Source of the DNA: Candidatus Poribacteria bacterium
GTDB taxonomy: Bacteria > Poribacteria > WGA-4E > WGA-3G
Direction: 5' to 3'
NCBI GenBank assembly: GCA_028821605.1
Contig: JAPPFM010000017.1
Span: forward strand, 1 to 64,000
DNA length: 64,000 nucleotides
Shown: one piece after another, positions 7,963-18,054 of the stretch
How positions within the stretch are numbered: the first letter of the stretch is position 1
Layout: each line of letters begins with the position of its first letter
Made by a program: the position numbers and the translations under genes
The notes under the pieces: generated by a model
Database searches by the model: none
Told to the model about the DNA's origin: nothing
The model's input: the letters and a program-made list of their open reading frames with translations, nothing else

Positions 7963-10419
7963 CTACAAGGCACGAATTTTTGACAATTCCGTCTGCTTCT
8001 CACACAAAACTGCGTAAGTACCTTCCTTGGCAAGAAGTTCTTCATGCGTGCCAATTTCATCGACTTGCCCATCTTTCAACACGACTAACCGGTCAGCATA
8101 CTTGAGCGTAGAGAGTCGGTGCGCGATGGCAAATACGGTGCGACCGCGGACGAGCCGTTCCAACGCTTCCTGAATATTCGACTCGGTTTCTGTGTCTACG
8201 GACGATGTCGCTTCGTCTAAGATAAGGATTCTTGGGTCTTTCAGAATCGCGCGGGCGATAGAAATCCGCTGCCGTTCGCCGCCAGACACGCGAGCCCCAC
8301 GTTCACCGACCATTGTATCGTAACCATCGGGGAATTTGATGATAAATTCATGGGCATTCGCAGCTTTCGCTGCGGCGATAATCTCATGTCGAGAAGCACC
8401 CGGTTTCGAGTAGCCAATATTTTCAGCTATCGTCCCTTGGAACAGAAATGGGTCTTGAAGCACCACACCTACCTGTTGCCGCAGTGCTTTCAGTTTAATG
8501 TCTTGGGTATCATGCCCATCAATCTCTATTGAACCTTCACTTGGATCATAGAAGCGGGTAATCAGGTTAATCACGGTGCTCTTTCCAGCACCGCTGTGTC
8601 CGACGAGTCCAATCATCTCGCCTGCTTCTGCCCGGAAACTGATACCGTTGATAGCGTTCTTTTCTGTGTCGTAAGAGAAATAGACATCCTTGAATTCGAC
8701 ATCCCCTTTGATCTTTTCAAGGGTGACCGCGCCTTCTCTGTCCGCAACACTTGGCGGAGTGTCTATGATTTCAAATACTCGTTCAGCAGAAGTTGCGGCT
8801 CGGATGAAGCGTTCGTTCATCTGGCAGAGCGTGTAGACGGGTCTGAAGAACCGTCCCATTAATGCCTGGAACATAAAAAGTTCGCCGAGCGTTAACAGTC
8901 CATTGAAGATTTGTGAACCACCAATCAACCATATCAGGATAGAACCGGAGAAGATAATAAACTCCATGATCGGACGATAGAGTGTCCACAACTTCGCTGC
9001 ATTCATTTCGCCATCGAATACCTGATACGTCTTTTCGCTAAATCGGTTTACCTCGTAGCGTTCGCGCGCAAAGGCTTTGACGACCCGTACACCGGGGATG
9101 GTACTTGCCAATATCGTACTAATGTCGGCGTACCGCTTCCATAGCACGGAAAACACCTTGCCCATCTTTTTCCCAAAGAAGATGGTAAAGAAAATAAGGC
9201 ACGGCACCGGAATCAACGTCCATGCAGCCAGTTTCCAATTGGTAAGGAACATAATAGCACAGATATTGATGAGCGTCAGCGAATCCCCGATGAGATCTTG
9301 CAACCCGTTTGCAATGAAATCCCGAAGTCTCCCCACATCCTGTGTGATTCTTGACATCAGGTTACCGGTGTCGCGCTGATTGTAAAAATCTAATGAGAGC
9401 GAGTTGAGATGCTCGTATGTTTCGTTCCGAAGTCTGCGCGTGATATTTTGACCTACCCACGCCATCATATAACCCCGTACAGCACCAGCACCCATGGTGA
9501 AAACGTTGAAACTGACCATTAAAATGATAATGGTGATAAGGTGTCCCCAACTTCCAGCCACAGGAAGCATCAGCCACCCTGAAACACCTTCAACCATCCC
9601 GCTAAGTAGTCCCCATGTCGGCTCTGGAATCGGCTCACCAGTTGCGGTTAACGTAGCCCCACTTACCCTACTTTGTGCTGGAGAAAGGATATTATCAACG
9701 ACCTCCTTACTCAGGACAGCTGGAAACAGCGAAACGAGCCGGATAACCATCATCAAGGCAAGGGCGGGAACGGCGACGTGCCAAAAGGGGAATGAATATT
9801 TAATGAGCCGGAAAATGAGTTTCCCTTTTTCAACACAATTAACACAAACGCCAGACCAGCGAGGTAGCGGTTGTCCGCATTTTTCGCACTTGTTTTTATT
9901 TTTTCCCCAACCTTGCGGACGATGCTGTTTCTCGTGTTCAACATCTGGGTTAGCATCTTGGACGAGCGTTTCCAATTCAGGCGTTGCTAACTCAAACTTT
10001 GGCGAGACACGGCGTGAATAGCGTGCAACTTCCGTGGCATCTTCGGACGTTCTGATCTTGAGGATATTGTTGCCGTACATCTCAACGATCTCAACAGCCT
10101 CAACTGAGGCGAGTGAAATCTCACGAAGTTGGTGTTCCGGCGCACCGTTTTGATTGAAAGCGAGGAGTCGCCTATCAGTGGCAATTACCCAATCTTTACC
10201 ATAATTGCCATCAAATCGGAGGTCGGTTGAAACAGCGACTTTAATTTCTTCGCCGCTTGCAAGTAGTTCGTGTGCCCGTGTTTCCAATTCCTCGGGCATT
10301 TCTTCCATTGTTGTTAACTCTTCGTTAGCTTGTTCGTCGGATGCGGGCTGTCCGTTAGAAGGGCCTTTCCGTAGAAATGTGCGCCTCACATCGGATGACT
10401 TCGACATTATCCCGCGCAT
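7963..10419 (-). CDS. ABC exporter with N-terminal PH-like domain and zinc ribbon
   Basis: An 818-residue half-transporter with fused membrane and ATPase domains. The membrane domain (about residues 205-520) contains the intracellular-loop motif FYNQRDTGNLMSRITQDV. The ATPase domain has Walker A GHSGAGKST near 606, the signature VSGGERQR near 713 and Walker B ILILDEATSSVD near 733. Unusually, ~200 residues precede it: a YokE/PH-like beta domain (about 40-150, with DWVIATDRRLLAFN) and a zinc ribbon with CEKC and CVNC about 12 residues apart. It should dimerise and export a lipid, peptide or other solute. It is paired with the DUF1854 gene, a known neighbourhood. GGGGG lies 9 nt before the ATG. 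Substrate unknown. Confidence 0.85.
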   Translation of the reverse strand: MRGIMSKSSDVRRTFLRKGPSNGQPASDEQANEELTTMEEMPEELETRAHELLASGEEIKVAVSTDLRFDGNYGKDWVIATDRRLLAFNQNGAPEHQLREISLASVEAVEIVEMYGNNILKIRTSEDATEVARYSRRVSPKFELATPELETLVQDANPDVEHEKQHRPQGWGKNKNKCEKCGQPLPRWSGVCVNCVEKGKLIFRLIKYSFPFWHVAVPALALMMVIRLVSLFPAVLSKEVVDNILSPAQSRVSGATLTATGEPIPEPTWGLLSGMVEGVSGWLMLPVAGSWGHLITIIILMVSFNVFTMGAGAVRGYMMAWVGQNITRRLRNETYEHLNSLSLDFYNQRDTGNLMSRITQDVGRLRDFIANGLQDLIGDSLTLINICAIMFLTNWKLAAWTLIPVPCLIFFTIFFGKKMGKVFSVLWKRYADISTILASTIPGVRVVKAFARERYEVNRFSEKTYQVFDGEMNAAKLWTLYRPIMEFIIFSGSILIWLIGGSQIFNGLLTLGELFMFQALMGRFFRPVYTLCQMNERFIRAATSAERVFEIIDTPPSVADREGAVTLEKIKGDVEFKDVYFSYDTEKNAINGISFRAEAGEMIGLVGHSGAGKSTVINLITRFYDPSEGSIEIDGHDTQDIKLKALRQQVGVVLQDPFLFQGTIAENIGYSKPGASRHEIIAAAKAANAHEFIIKFPDGYDTMVGERGARVSGGERQRISIARAILKDPRILILDEATSSVDTETESNIQEALERLVRGRTVFAIAHRLSTLKYADRLVVLKDGQVDEIGTHEELLAKEGTYAVLCEKQTELSKIRAL

Positions 10420-10591
10420 AAATTAAAACCCCCACAGATTAAAAGGCGTGGTTTATCAGCCTATATTAAACAATTAAGACATTTTATTTAACGTCAAATA
10501 TAGGAAAAGGGTTAAATTAAAATACAAAAAATTGACGAAAAGGTATAAATATGCGCGAAATTGGTGGATTTAACGGCTTGTAACCTCAAAT

Positions 10592-11008
10592 TTATGGGTT
10601 AGGTGGAGATGTACAAATTAACACTTCCATAGACTCATCACCTGTATTTTCGATGCCATGCTCACACCAGGGTGGGAGATGGATAAATGTACCCGCCTCG
10701 ACAGGGACCTTTTCACCAGCGAGGGTCATTACCCCTTTTCCTTTTAGAATGACGTAGCATTCCTCGGTATGGTGACTCCCCGGTTCAAGAACGACATGTG
10801 GCGGCACAAAAAACATCACTAATCCCAAGTTTTGTGCAGGCGCGTTCGGATTCGCTGGGTGCACGACACGCACACCGATACCGTCGCAACCCGAGTACTT
10901 TACAGGCACACCGTCTTGGACTGTGACAACGTTCGCTTGCACCTGATGCGCAGGCTTCGGAATGGGAGGTTCTCCTTGATACCCTTTGAACATCGTAATT
11001 TTTGCCAT
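10592..11008 (-). CDS. Cupin-domain protein
   Basis: A 138-residue single-domain cupin. The two conserved cupin motifs are visible: GSHHTEECYVILKGKG (metal-binding His-His-Glu) and GTFIHLPPWCEHGIEN (His). It begins right after AAAGGAG. Such small cupins bind a metal and act as isomerases, dioxygenases or sugar-binding proteins. Nothing in the immediate context fixes the substrate. It stands alone, with 172 and 270 nt of non-coding DNA on either side; the right gap holds a palindrome. Confidence 0.8.
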   Translation of the reverse strand: MAKITMFKGYQGEPPIPKPAHQVQANVVTVQDGVPVKYSGCDGIGVRVVHPANPNAPAQNLGLVMFFVPPHVVLEPGSHHTEECYVILKGKGVMTLAGEKVPVEAGTFIHLPPWCEHGIENTGDESMEVLICTSPPNP

Positions 11009-11134
11009 TTTTATCTCCTTTGTGATATGGTAGAGTTCACAGTTATTTCAACATTACGGGAAGGCAAGGATACAATCCTCGCCAGCAGCGGTGAGGGTTT
11101 CCTTTACTATAATAACGCAAGTTGCCATCTTTGT

Positions 11135-11157
11135 AGCATAGACTGTTAGTCTGTGCT
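11135..11157. repeat. Intergenic palindrome
   Basis: Arms AGCATAGACT and AGTCTGTGCT pair with one wobble around the loop GTT. It is located between the SDR stop and the cupin start, a 270-nt gap in which I see no gene. Confidence 0.65.
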
Positions 11158-11278
11158 TGTGCATCGGCAAACTAACAATGGACGCTGTGAAATGCCACGG
11201 ATAATCAACCTCGTTGCCTAAATCTTGTCCGTAGCAACCTGGGGTATAATAGTAGGCACACGGTTTGTGCCATCATAT

Positions 11279-12097
11279 CTACCAATCCCGTGTGTAGCCA
11301 GCGGTCCAGCCACCATCTACCGTGAGGATGGTCCCGTTGATATAGCTCGCATCTGGCGATACCAGAAATAGCACTGCTGCTGCCATTTCCGTCGTTTCTC
11401 CCGGTCGTCCGAGTGGAATGTGTGATAGTAGACTTGCGGCGTTTTCCGTGTAAGCACCGTCGTCCCCATAAAAGAGTGCCTCCGTGCCGCGCGTCAGGGT
11501 TGAACCGGGCGCAACAGCATTTACCAAAATCCCTTCAGGGCCCAATTCCAACGCCATTGAGCGCGTCAAGTTCGCAACGCCTGCTTTCGCCGCGACGTAA
11601 GCACTCTGCAAGCGCAGCGGCACCAATCCGGCGATAGAACTGATATTAACAATGCGTCCAGTGGCATTCTCAGAACCAGATCTGCTATGGGATTTAAGGA
11701 TATAAGGGATAACGGCACGACTCGTCTTAAAAACGCCTGTGAGGTCTATCTCTACGATCCGCTGCCAATCCTCTAAGGTGTATTGATGAATCGGCACCCT
11801 ATCGCTTCGGGTGTTAATCCCCGCATTATTTACGAGAATCTCGATTTTCCCGAAATGCGCCGCAATCTGAGCAGCGACATCCTCCATTTGTGCTGCGTCT
11901 GTTACGTTGCCCTCCACAAACAGACAGGTTCCACCCATTTTTTTTATCTCTTCGGTGGTTTTCATACCTGCTTGTGTGTCAATATCTACAATTGCCACGT
12001 GTGCGCCATTGTCAATCAGCGCGTCTACAGTAGCGCGACCGATGCCGTTCGCACCCCCCGTAACAATTGCGACTTTTCCGTCAAGTGCAACCTTCAT
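11279..12097 (-). CDS. Short-chain dehydrogenase/reductase (SDR)
   Basis: A 272-residue classical SDR. It has the NAD(P) motif TGGANGIG near residues 13-20, NNAG in ILVNNAGINTR, the catalytic Ser in VNISSIAGL and the YxxxK motif in SAYVAAKAG. The C-terminal INGTILTVDGGWTAG is typical of 3-oxoacyl-ACP or sugar-type reductases. I chose the ATG at 12097 because AAGGAG precedes it by 6 nt and the family begins just before the glycine motif; the longer frame back to 12217 has no support. It should oxidise or reduce an alcohol or ketone with NAD(P). Substrate unknown. Confidence 0.85.
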   Translation of the reverse strand: MKVALDGKVAIVTGGANGIGRATVDALIDNGAHVAIVDIDTQAGMKTTEEIKKMGGTCLFVEGNVTDAAQMEDVAAQIAAHFGKIEILVNNAGINTRSDRVPIHQYTLEDWQRIVEIDLTGVFKTSRAVIPYILKSHSRSGSENATGRIVNISSIAGLVPLRLQSAYVAAKAGVANLTRSMALELGPEGILVNAVAPGSTLTRGTEALFYGDDGAYTENAASLLSHIPLGRPGETTEMAAAVLFLVSPDASYINGTILTVDGGWTAGYTRDW

Positions 12098-12155
12098 ATT
12101 ATTCTCCTTTTCCATTTCAGGGTTTCTGTAGAGGCGAAGCTTTCTTTTTTCGCAC

Positions 12156-13853
12156 CTACGACGTGGTTGGCGAAGCGTCACGCGATTCGTGAAACTTGCG
12201 GAAAGCGGCGACACCATAGAACAACAAGACGATTAAGATTGTACCACCGGCAATTCCCATCGCTGAGGAGATGCCAAGCGCAGCAGGAAGATAACCGCAA
12301 ATCAAAGCGATGGTTGCGACGGTAAGACTGTAGGGGAGTTGTGTTCGGACATGGTGCAGCGGATCGCAGCTACTGGCGATGGAACTGAGGATTGTTGTAT
12401 CTGAAAGTGGCGAGCAGTGGTCCCCGAAGATAGCACCGTCCAACACCGCACCGAGGCAAATGATCGTCGTTAATCCGTAACTCCCATTGTCAAGCGAAAA
12501 TGCCACTGGAATAGCAGTAGGAATCAGGATTGCCATTGTGCCCCAACTCGTACCGGTAGCGAAAGAGGCCACGGACGCGCATATAAAGACGAGAAGTGGA
12601 AACCAGAGGGGTGACACAATATCACTGAGCATCGTCGCGAGAAATTGCCCCGTCATCAGTCTATCGCAGCTCGCTTTTAAGCCCCATGCCAATAACAGAA
12701 TACTCAACGGCGTGAGACTCCCCTTTACACCATTCCAAACGACAGGAAGGATGTCTGAGAATCGTAGTTTTGAGAGCCAACGTGCGCAGACGATTGCAAC
12801 GATAAACCCGCTCGCGGCGGCACAAGCGAGAATCTTGACGTTGTCTGCCCCTGAAAGCGCGTCCCGCCATGCAGTGAGTGAGAAGATGGATCCTGTGCCT
12901 TTGCCATCTATCCAGAAACCACCTAACAACAATCCGAAAAGCGTTAGAAGGGGTAAAACGGCTGAAAAAGGTTGTGTGACAGCGTCTGGCAAGCTGGTGA
13001 AAGACGCGGTGTGTCCGAGTGCCTTGGCATCCGAAGCAGCAACATCGCCTGTTCTCCGCGCACGCGTTTCCGCTTTGTGCATCGCACCATAGTCCCTACC
13101 ACTGATTGCATTGACAATGACAAAAATAATGGTCAGGATACAGTAAAATCGGAAACCGAGCGCATCGAAGAACATCGAATATCCATCACGTTCAAGCCCA
13201 ATCGTCTTCGCTATATCCTCAAAGAGACCCACCTCATAACCAATCCACGTGCTAACGAACGCGAGACCGGCAATTGGTGCGCTTGTGGAATCCACAAGGA
13301 ACGCCAATTTTTCGCGGCTGACGCGATGATGATCGGTGAGTGGACGCATCGTCGGACCCACGAGCATAGCGTTGGAATAATCCCCAATAAAGATGAGAAT
13401 CCCCATCAAACCCGTGATGAATTGTGCTGAACGTGGTCCCTTTGCAAACTGGGAAAGCCATACGATAACCCCACCGATGCCACCGGACGCTACCACAACA
13501 GAAATCGTCGCCATAATGAGACACACAAACAGAACGACCCAGAAGTTAAATAGATCCACGCCATCATTGCCGATGCTCACAGCACGGGTGAACCACATTA
13601 CCTCAGTCAAGAGATCGCTTGGGGTAGCACCTTTTTGGAACCACGACAGCAGGATTCCAACACCTACCGCTATACCGAGGCTCGGCAGTAATCGGGTTGT
13701 CACGATTGCTAATGTGACAGCAAGTAGCGGTGGAAGGACGCTGTACCATACAAGGGTTTCGGCATCACTGACCTGCTCTGCACGCCACTTAAAAATGAGG
13801 CTAAGCCCCAAAAAGATTAAAAAGCCGATAGCAAATTTCAGTTTAGAATTCAT
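12156..13853 (-). CDS. Na+/H+ antiporter NhaC family protein
   Basis: A 565-residue polytopic membrane protein with about 12 hydrophobic segments. Family-typical blocks include ATGTSWGTMAILIPTAIPVAF and GAVLDGAIFGDHCSPLSDTTILSS, which characterise the NhaC/ArsB-like group of sodium, malate-lactate or amino-acid exchangers. It should exchange Na+ for protons or a solute across the inner membrane. ATG 13853 has AAGGA 5 nt upstream; the ATG at 13868 has only a 2-nt spaced GAGGA. It is transcribed divergently from the sugar kinase gene. Confidence 0.85.
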   Translation of the reverse strand: MNSKLKFAIGFLIFLGLSLIFKWRAEQVSDAETLVWYSVLPPLLAVTLAIVTTRLLPSLGIAVGVGILLSWFQKGATPSDLLTEVMWFTRAVSIGNDGVDLFNFWVVLFVCLIMATISVVVASGGIGGVIVWLSQFAKGPRSAQFITGLMGILIFIGDYSNAMLVGPTMRPLTDHHRVSREKLAFLVDSTSAPIAGLAFVSTWIGYEVGLFEDIAKTIGLERDGYSMFFDALGFRFYCILTIIFVIVNAISGRDYGAMHKAETRARRTGDVAASDAKALGHTASFTSLPDAVTQPFSAVLPLLTLFGLLLGGFWIDGKGTGSIFSLTAWRDALSGADNVKILACAAASGFIVAIVCARWLSKLRFSDILPVVWNGVKGSLTPLSILLLAWGLKASCDRLMTGQFLATMLSDIVSPLWFPLLVFICASVASFATGTSWGTMAILIPTAIPVAFSLDNGSYGLTTIICLGAVLDGAIFGDHCSPLSDTTILSSIASSCDPLHHVRTQLPYSLTVATIALICGYLPAALGISSAMGIAGGTILIVLLFYGVAAFRKFHESRDASPTTS

Positions 13854-13913
13854 CAGCGTCCTTGGCATGTTCCTCTTTAGGTTTGTGGGATTTATCTGTT
13901 CTCGCTTGTGTGT

Positions 13914-13942
13914 ATCATAGCAGTTTTTGGTGTCGCTTGCAA
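13914..13942 (-). promoter_or_regulatory. Possible promoter for the NhaC-type gene
   Basis: On the minus strand, TTGCAA (13937-13942) and TATGAT (13914-13919) are separated by 17 nt, about 60 nt before the NhaC start. Moderate match only. Confidence 0.35.
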
Positions 13943-14018
13943 GTCTAAACTGTCAAAGGCATTCCAACGTTGAACAGACAGTGAAACGTGTGATAGCGGA
14001 TTGGAAGAAAGCTGCCCC

Positions 14019-14048
14019 TTGACAATCGCACTGCATGTCAACTATAAT
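14019..14048 (+). promoter_or_regulatory. Consensus promoter for the sugar kinase operon
   Basis: Perfect TTGACA at 14019-14024 and perfect TATAAT at 14043-14048, spaced by 18 nt. The predicted transcript start is near 14055, leaving a leader of about 40 nt before the ATG at 14094. Confidence 0.75.
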
Positions 14049-14093
14049 TGTCAAAAATCGTTAAAAGAATTAAAAGAATAGGAATGCGTCGTG

Positions 14094-15038
14094 ATGAACC
14101 ATACAACACCGAAAGTTACCGTTGTTGGCAGTTTGAATGTCGATCTGGTGTGCCACGCGATGCGCCGACCAGACAAAGGAGAAACGCTCATCGGTGATGC
14201 TTTTGATATTTTCACGGGTGGGAAAGGATTTAATCAAGCAACCGCTGCCGCACGATTAGGTGCTGATGTCACGCTTATCGGAAGTGTTGGTGCGGATCTT
14301 TTCGGAGATATGCTGCTCACAGCGACAGAAAATGAACATATTGACAGCAAGTTTGTCACAAAACGTACGGATGTTGGTACAGGTATTGCGACTATCGTCA
14401 TTGAACCGGATGGCGACAACAGCATTATCGTCGTGCCGCGCGCAAATATGGCACTCACAACAGCGGATATAAATGCCGCTGCCGATTGTATCGCGGACGC
14501 GGATGTACTCCTTTTGCAATTAGAAACACCGATTGCAGTATCTGAACACGCTGCAGCAATTGCTAAGAGACACGACACACGGGTAATATTAAATCCCGCA
14601 CCGGCGCAACCGCTACCGGATAGCCTTTTAGGATACGTTGATATTCTCACACCAAACCAATCCGAGACGGAGTTGCTATCGGGGATGAAGGTGAGTAATC
14701 ACGAAGAGGCGTACCGTGCAGCAGAGGTGCTACGCGCTCGGATGGTGGATACCGTAGATGCTGCTGTCGTGCTAACGCTTGGAGAGCAAGGTGCATTGAT
14801 GTTGACAGCCACATCATCTGAACATATCTCCGCGCTGCCTGTTGAACCTATAGATACTACAGGCGCAGGCGATGCTTTTTGTGGCGCACTCGCAACCGCC
14901 TTGGCGAGCGGTGAAACCTTACGTTCAGCAGTTGCGTTTGCAAATGCCGCTGGCGCGGCAGCGGTCACTGTTACGGGTGCAACACCTTCAATGCCGACAC
15001 GCGCGAAAATTGAATGTCTATTAGAATCTAAAAAATAA
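14094..15038 (+). CDS. rbsK: Ribokinase-like PfkB-family sugar kinase
   Basis: A 314-residue PfkB carbohydrate kinase that phosphorylates a sugar with ATP. The ribokinase pattern is clear: GSLNVDLV at the start, GGKGFNQATAAARLG in the sugar-binding region, NPAPAQPLP in the middle, and the anion-hole/catalytic motif DTTGAGDAFCGAL near residue 253. Length matches ribokinase. A GTG at 14091 is adjacent, but the ATG at 14094 is preferred (AGGAA about 9 nt upstream). It is first in a row of four same-strand genes and has a consensus promoter. D-ribose is the best guess; another pentose or nucleoside is possible. Confidence 0.8.
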   Translation: MNHTTPKVTVVGSLNVDLVCHAMRRPDKGETLIGDAFDIFTGGKGFNQATAAARLGADVTLIGSVGADLFGDMLLTATENEHIDSKFVTKRTDVGTGIATIVIEPDGDNSIIVVPRANMALTTADINAAADCIADADVLLLQLETPIAVSEHAAAIAKRHDTRVILNPAPAQPLPDSLLGYVDILTPNQSETELLSGMKVSNHEEAYRAAEVLRARMVDTVDAAVVLTLGEQGALMLTATSSEHISALPVEPIDTTGAGDAFCGALATALASGETLRSAVAFANAAGAAAVTVTGATPSMPTRAKIECLLESKK

Positions 15039-15091
15039 AAATTTTAGGGTAGAGAAACCGTATTCTGTAGTTCATCAAAAGGAAAAATAAA

Positions 15092-18049
15092 ATGAAGAAA
15101 ACAGTGCTACATCCCATATTTATTGTGCTAATTGTATGCTTAGGATTCAATACATCTTTCCTACAAATTTCCTCCGCGGCGGAAAAATGGGAATTGAACA
15201 TGAGAAAAGACTTCACAAAGGTGTTGCGGGAGAAGAAAAAGCCAGCGGAGAAACATCGCGAACTCATCCTCAAGTGGCAGAAACAGGGACGACTTTCCAC
15301 ACTTCTGACGCTTTATACAGCGGCGAATGAGAATCGCCAGTCGCAGCAGCCCTCATCTCCCAAAATCAAGGCAGGGTTCTACTACGGCTTAGGCTACGTA
15401 CATGCCCTCCAAGCTGCAAAAACCGGTGAAGAACCGAATACTGCAATTATCCATTTGCAACGCGCTCTTGAGATTGAACCGGAACTATTTTGGGCACGTT
15501 TCAACCTTGGTGGTATCTATCAGGAACAGGGCAAAGACGAATTGGCACTTGCTGAATTTGAGTCTTGCATCGATTTAAATCCGAGTTACTACCCTCTTTA
15601 CTATCGCATCGGTGAGATTCACTTGAAACAGGAGCATTACACAGAGGCACTCCACGCCTTTGATTCAGCACGGAAATTGAATCGGAAGTGGGAGTATCCG
15701 CAATACGGTATCGGTTTAGTCTACTTCGCGCAAGGTGAGATAGACCGCGCCCGAGAGGCATTTGAGAATATTACCCGTCAAAAAAAGAAGTTCGCTCCCG
15801 CCTACTTCAAACTTGGACAGGTACTTGCCACGGAAGGTTTCTTTGATGATGCATTGAAAGAATATGCCAAAGGGTCCCAACATCAAGACTACTCAGGACA
15901 GGTGCTTTACGAGTTAGCGGTTATCTTCGATGAAAAAGGCAATACAGATGGAGCAATTCGGCTATATCAACGCACTATTGAGGTTGAACCAAACCATGCG
16001 AAGGCACATTTCGCGCTTGGAGAAGTCCTCTATGCGAGTGGTGATACCGTGGCAGCAGTCCAACACTATCAACAGGCATTGTCCCTCTCGCCAGGCACTG
16101 AAGACACTTTCTATAAACCGCTCGAACCTTACTTCGTAGGATTGATGACCCCGGACGAAGCGATGCCGCTTTTAGAAAAAGCGATGCTTGTACTCCCTGA
16201 TGATCCACGCTCTCACTTTTATGCTGGCATCATTGAGGCGGACGCAGGTAACATCGAAAAGGCTATTGAACATTACGAAAAAACACTTGAAATTATTGAG
16301 GCGGACGCGAGTTACCTACAAATCGAACTCCCTTTGGGCAACTTTAATGATGTTTATTTCAAACTCGGCGAACTTCATCACCAACAGGGAGATGTAAATA
16401 CTGCTGTCGCCTACTTTAAACGTGCATTGGAATTAAATCCAGAATTGGCAGACAGATTTATCACACAGGGACAAAGTGCTTTCGATGAAGGTAACTATCA
16501 AGAGGCAATTGAACCTCTAAATACACACCTCCTGCTGTTTCCAGAAGACGTTAGTGCTACCTATCTGCTGGGACAAAGCTACGAGGCTGATGGCGATACA
16601 GATAACGCACTCGTTTTTTATCAGCGCACCTTGGCATTAGAGCCACAGCGACCAGATGTGCTTTTCAAAATGGCTCACATTTATCGAGGACGCGAGGCGC
16701 ATCAACAGGCGGTTGACACCTTACAACGAATTATTGAAATCGCGCCTGAAACGACTGAAGCACACTATCTGATGGCACTCTCTTATCTTTCACTAAAGCA
16801 ACCTAATGAGGCACTATCCGCATTTCTTGCGACTGTTCGGTTGCATCCTGACGATGTCGCAGCGCATTATCATGCAGGCATTCTATTTGAACAGCAGGAT
16901 GAGATAGACAACGCCATTGCGCATTACGAAAAAACGATTACGCTTGATACAACGCTACTTGAAAACGACATAGGTCGTAGCTTACAAATCCCCTTGCCGG
17001 GCGTTGAAGCGACGGAAGCGGAACCTTTTTTCCGGCTCGGTACAATCTATCGTGAACGCAATGACGAGGATAATATCATCCGTGTCTATCAACCAGCATT
17101 GGAAATAGAACCCGCGCATCCAGAACTCCATCACCTCCTTGCTGTTATCTTTGAGAAGCGGGACGAACGCGAGAATGCGATTCGGTACTACGGATTAGCG
17201 AATCAGTACGATCCCGAAAGATTTGACTGGCACTATAGTTACGCACGCGTGCTTGACCGACATGCTGAGACGCTGGGAGATGACTATCATCAACATGCTG
17301 AGATGGCTGTCGAGGAGTATTCTACAACCATTGCGCTGAATCCGGACTATGTAGATGCCTACTTTTATCGCGGGATGCTTACGCTTCGTTATAGACAGAT
17401 AGGCAAAACACTTTATCGCTATAGCCAAATTTTAGAAGACTTCAGGCAAGTGGCTGAATTCCAACCCAGAAATCGTGAAGCAAATTACCAACTCGGTGTC
17501 ATTTATCTTGAGATTGATCGGCATCGTCTCGCCAAAGAAGTTTTTAAGAAGATGCTCTCCTATGCGCCAAAATATAGGGGTATCCATCTGCATCTGGGAC
17601 GGATTGCGGAATGGGAGCAGGCATGGAAACAGGCAATTCAGCACTATGAAGCGGAAGCCGCGCTTATTCCACAACCGCCTGAAGAAGACGACGATATTGC
17701 AGCTAAAACGTATCAACGTCTCGGTAATCTCTACTATGCACACGCCTTAGATTACAATGCGGCGAAAGAGACGCTGGAGAAAGCATTGGCTTTAGATGAC
17801 ACGCATGTGCCTACGCTTCTCAACTATGGCAATAATCTTTTCAGTATGGATTTACTCGGTGCAGCTGCAGAGCAATTTGAACGCGTGATACAACTGGAGC
17901 CCGGCAACTTGACAGCAAACTATAACTTGGCATTGATGTATGAATATACAGAAAAGAACGCACAAGCGAAAGCACAGTGGCAACGTTTTCTTGACCTCGA
18001 TCCACCAGAACAGTGGAAAAATGAGGCAAAAAAACACCTAAACCAATAA
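15092..18049 (+). CDS. Large secreted or periplasmic TPR protein
   Basis: A 985-residue protein with an N-terminal signal sequence (MKKTVLHPIFIVLIVCLGFN, cleavage probably after SSAAE) followed by roughly 20 tetratricopeptide repeats to the end. Repeat signatures recur every 34 residues, for example FNLGGIYQEQGKDELALAEF, YKLGELHHQQGD-like and NYNLALMYEYTEKNAQA. It is a protein-protein interaction scaffold outside the cytoplasm, perhaps in envelope assembly or polysaccharide export. AAAGGA precedes the ATG. It follows the kinase by 53 nt and precedes birA by 5 nt, so co-transcription is likely. No catalytic domain seen. Confidence 0.85.
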   Translation: MKKTVLHPIFIVLIVCLGFNTSFLQISSAAEKWELNMRKDFTKVLREKKKPAEKHRELILKWQKQGRLSTLLTLYTAANENRQSQQPSSPKIKAGFYYGLGYVHALQAAKTGEEPNTAIIHLQRALEIEPELFWARFNLGGIYQEQGKDELALAEFESCIDLNPSYYPLYYRIGEIHLKQEHYTEALHAFDSARKLNRKWEYPQYGIGLVYFAQGEIDRAREAFENITRQKKKFAPAYFKLGQVLATEGFFDDALKEYAKGSQHQDYSGQVLYELAVIFDEKGNTDGAIRLYQRTIEVEPNHAKAHFALGEVLYASGDTVAAVQHYQQALSLSPGTEDTFYKPLEPYFVGLMTPDEAMPLLEKAMLVLPDDPRSHFYAGIIEADAGNIEKAIEHYEKTLEIIEADASYLQIELPLGNFNDVYFKLGELHHQQGDVNTAVAYFKRALELNPELADRFITQGQSAFDEGNYQEAIEPLNTHLLLFPEDVSATYLLGQSYEADGDTDNALVFYQRTLALEPQRPDVLFKMAHIYRGREAHQQAVDTLQRIIEIAPETTEAHYLMALSYLSLKQPNEALSAFLATVRLHPDDVAAHYHAGILFEQQDEIDNAIAHYEKTITLDTTLLENDIGRSLQIPLPGVEATEAEPFFRLGTIYRERNDEDNIIRVYQPALEIEPAHPELHHLLAVIFEKRDERENAIRYYGLANQYDPERFDWHYSYARVLDRHAETLGDDYHQHAEMAVEEYSTTIALNPDYVDAYFYRGMLTLRYRQIGKTLYRYSQILEDFRQVAEFQPRNREANYQLGVIYLEIDRHRLAKEVFKKMLSYAPKYRGIHLHLGRIAEWEQAWKQAIQHYEAEAALIPQPPEEDDDIAAKTYQRLGNLYYAHALDYNAAKETLEKALALDDTHVPTLLNYGNNLFSMDLLGAAAEQFERVIQLEPGNLTANYNLALMYEYTEKNAQAKAQWQRFLDLDPPEQWKNEAKKHLNQ

Positions 18050-18054
18050 CACCT

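Noticed and set aside
12487-13092. A 201-codon plus-strand frame opposite the NhaC gene
   Set aside because: It lies wholly within the well-supported antiporter gene on the opposite strand and has no family signature.
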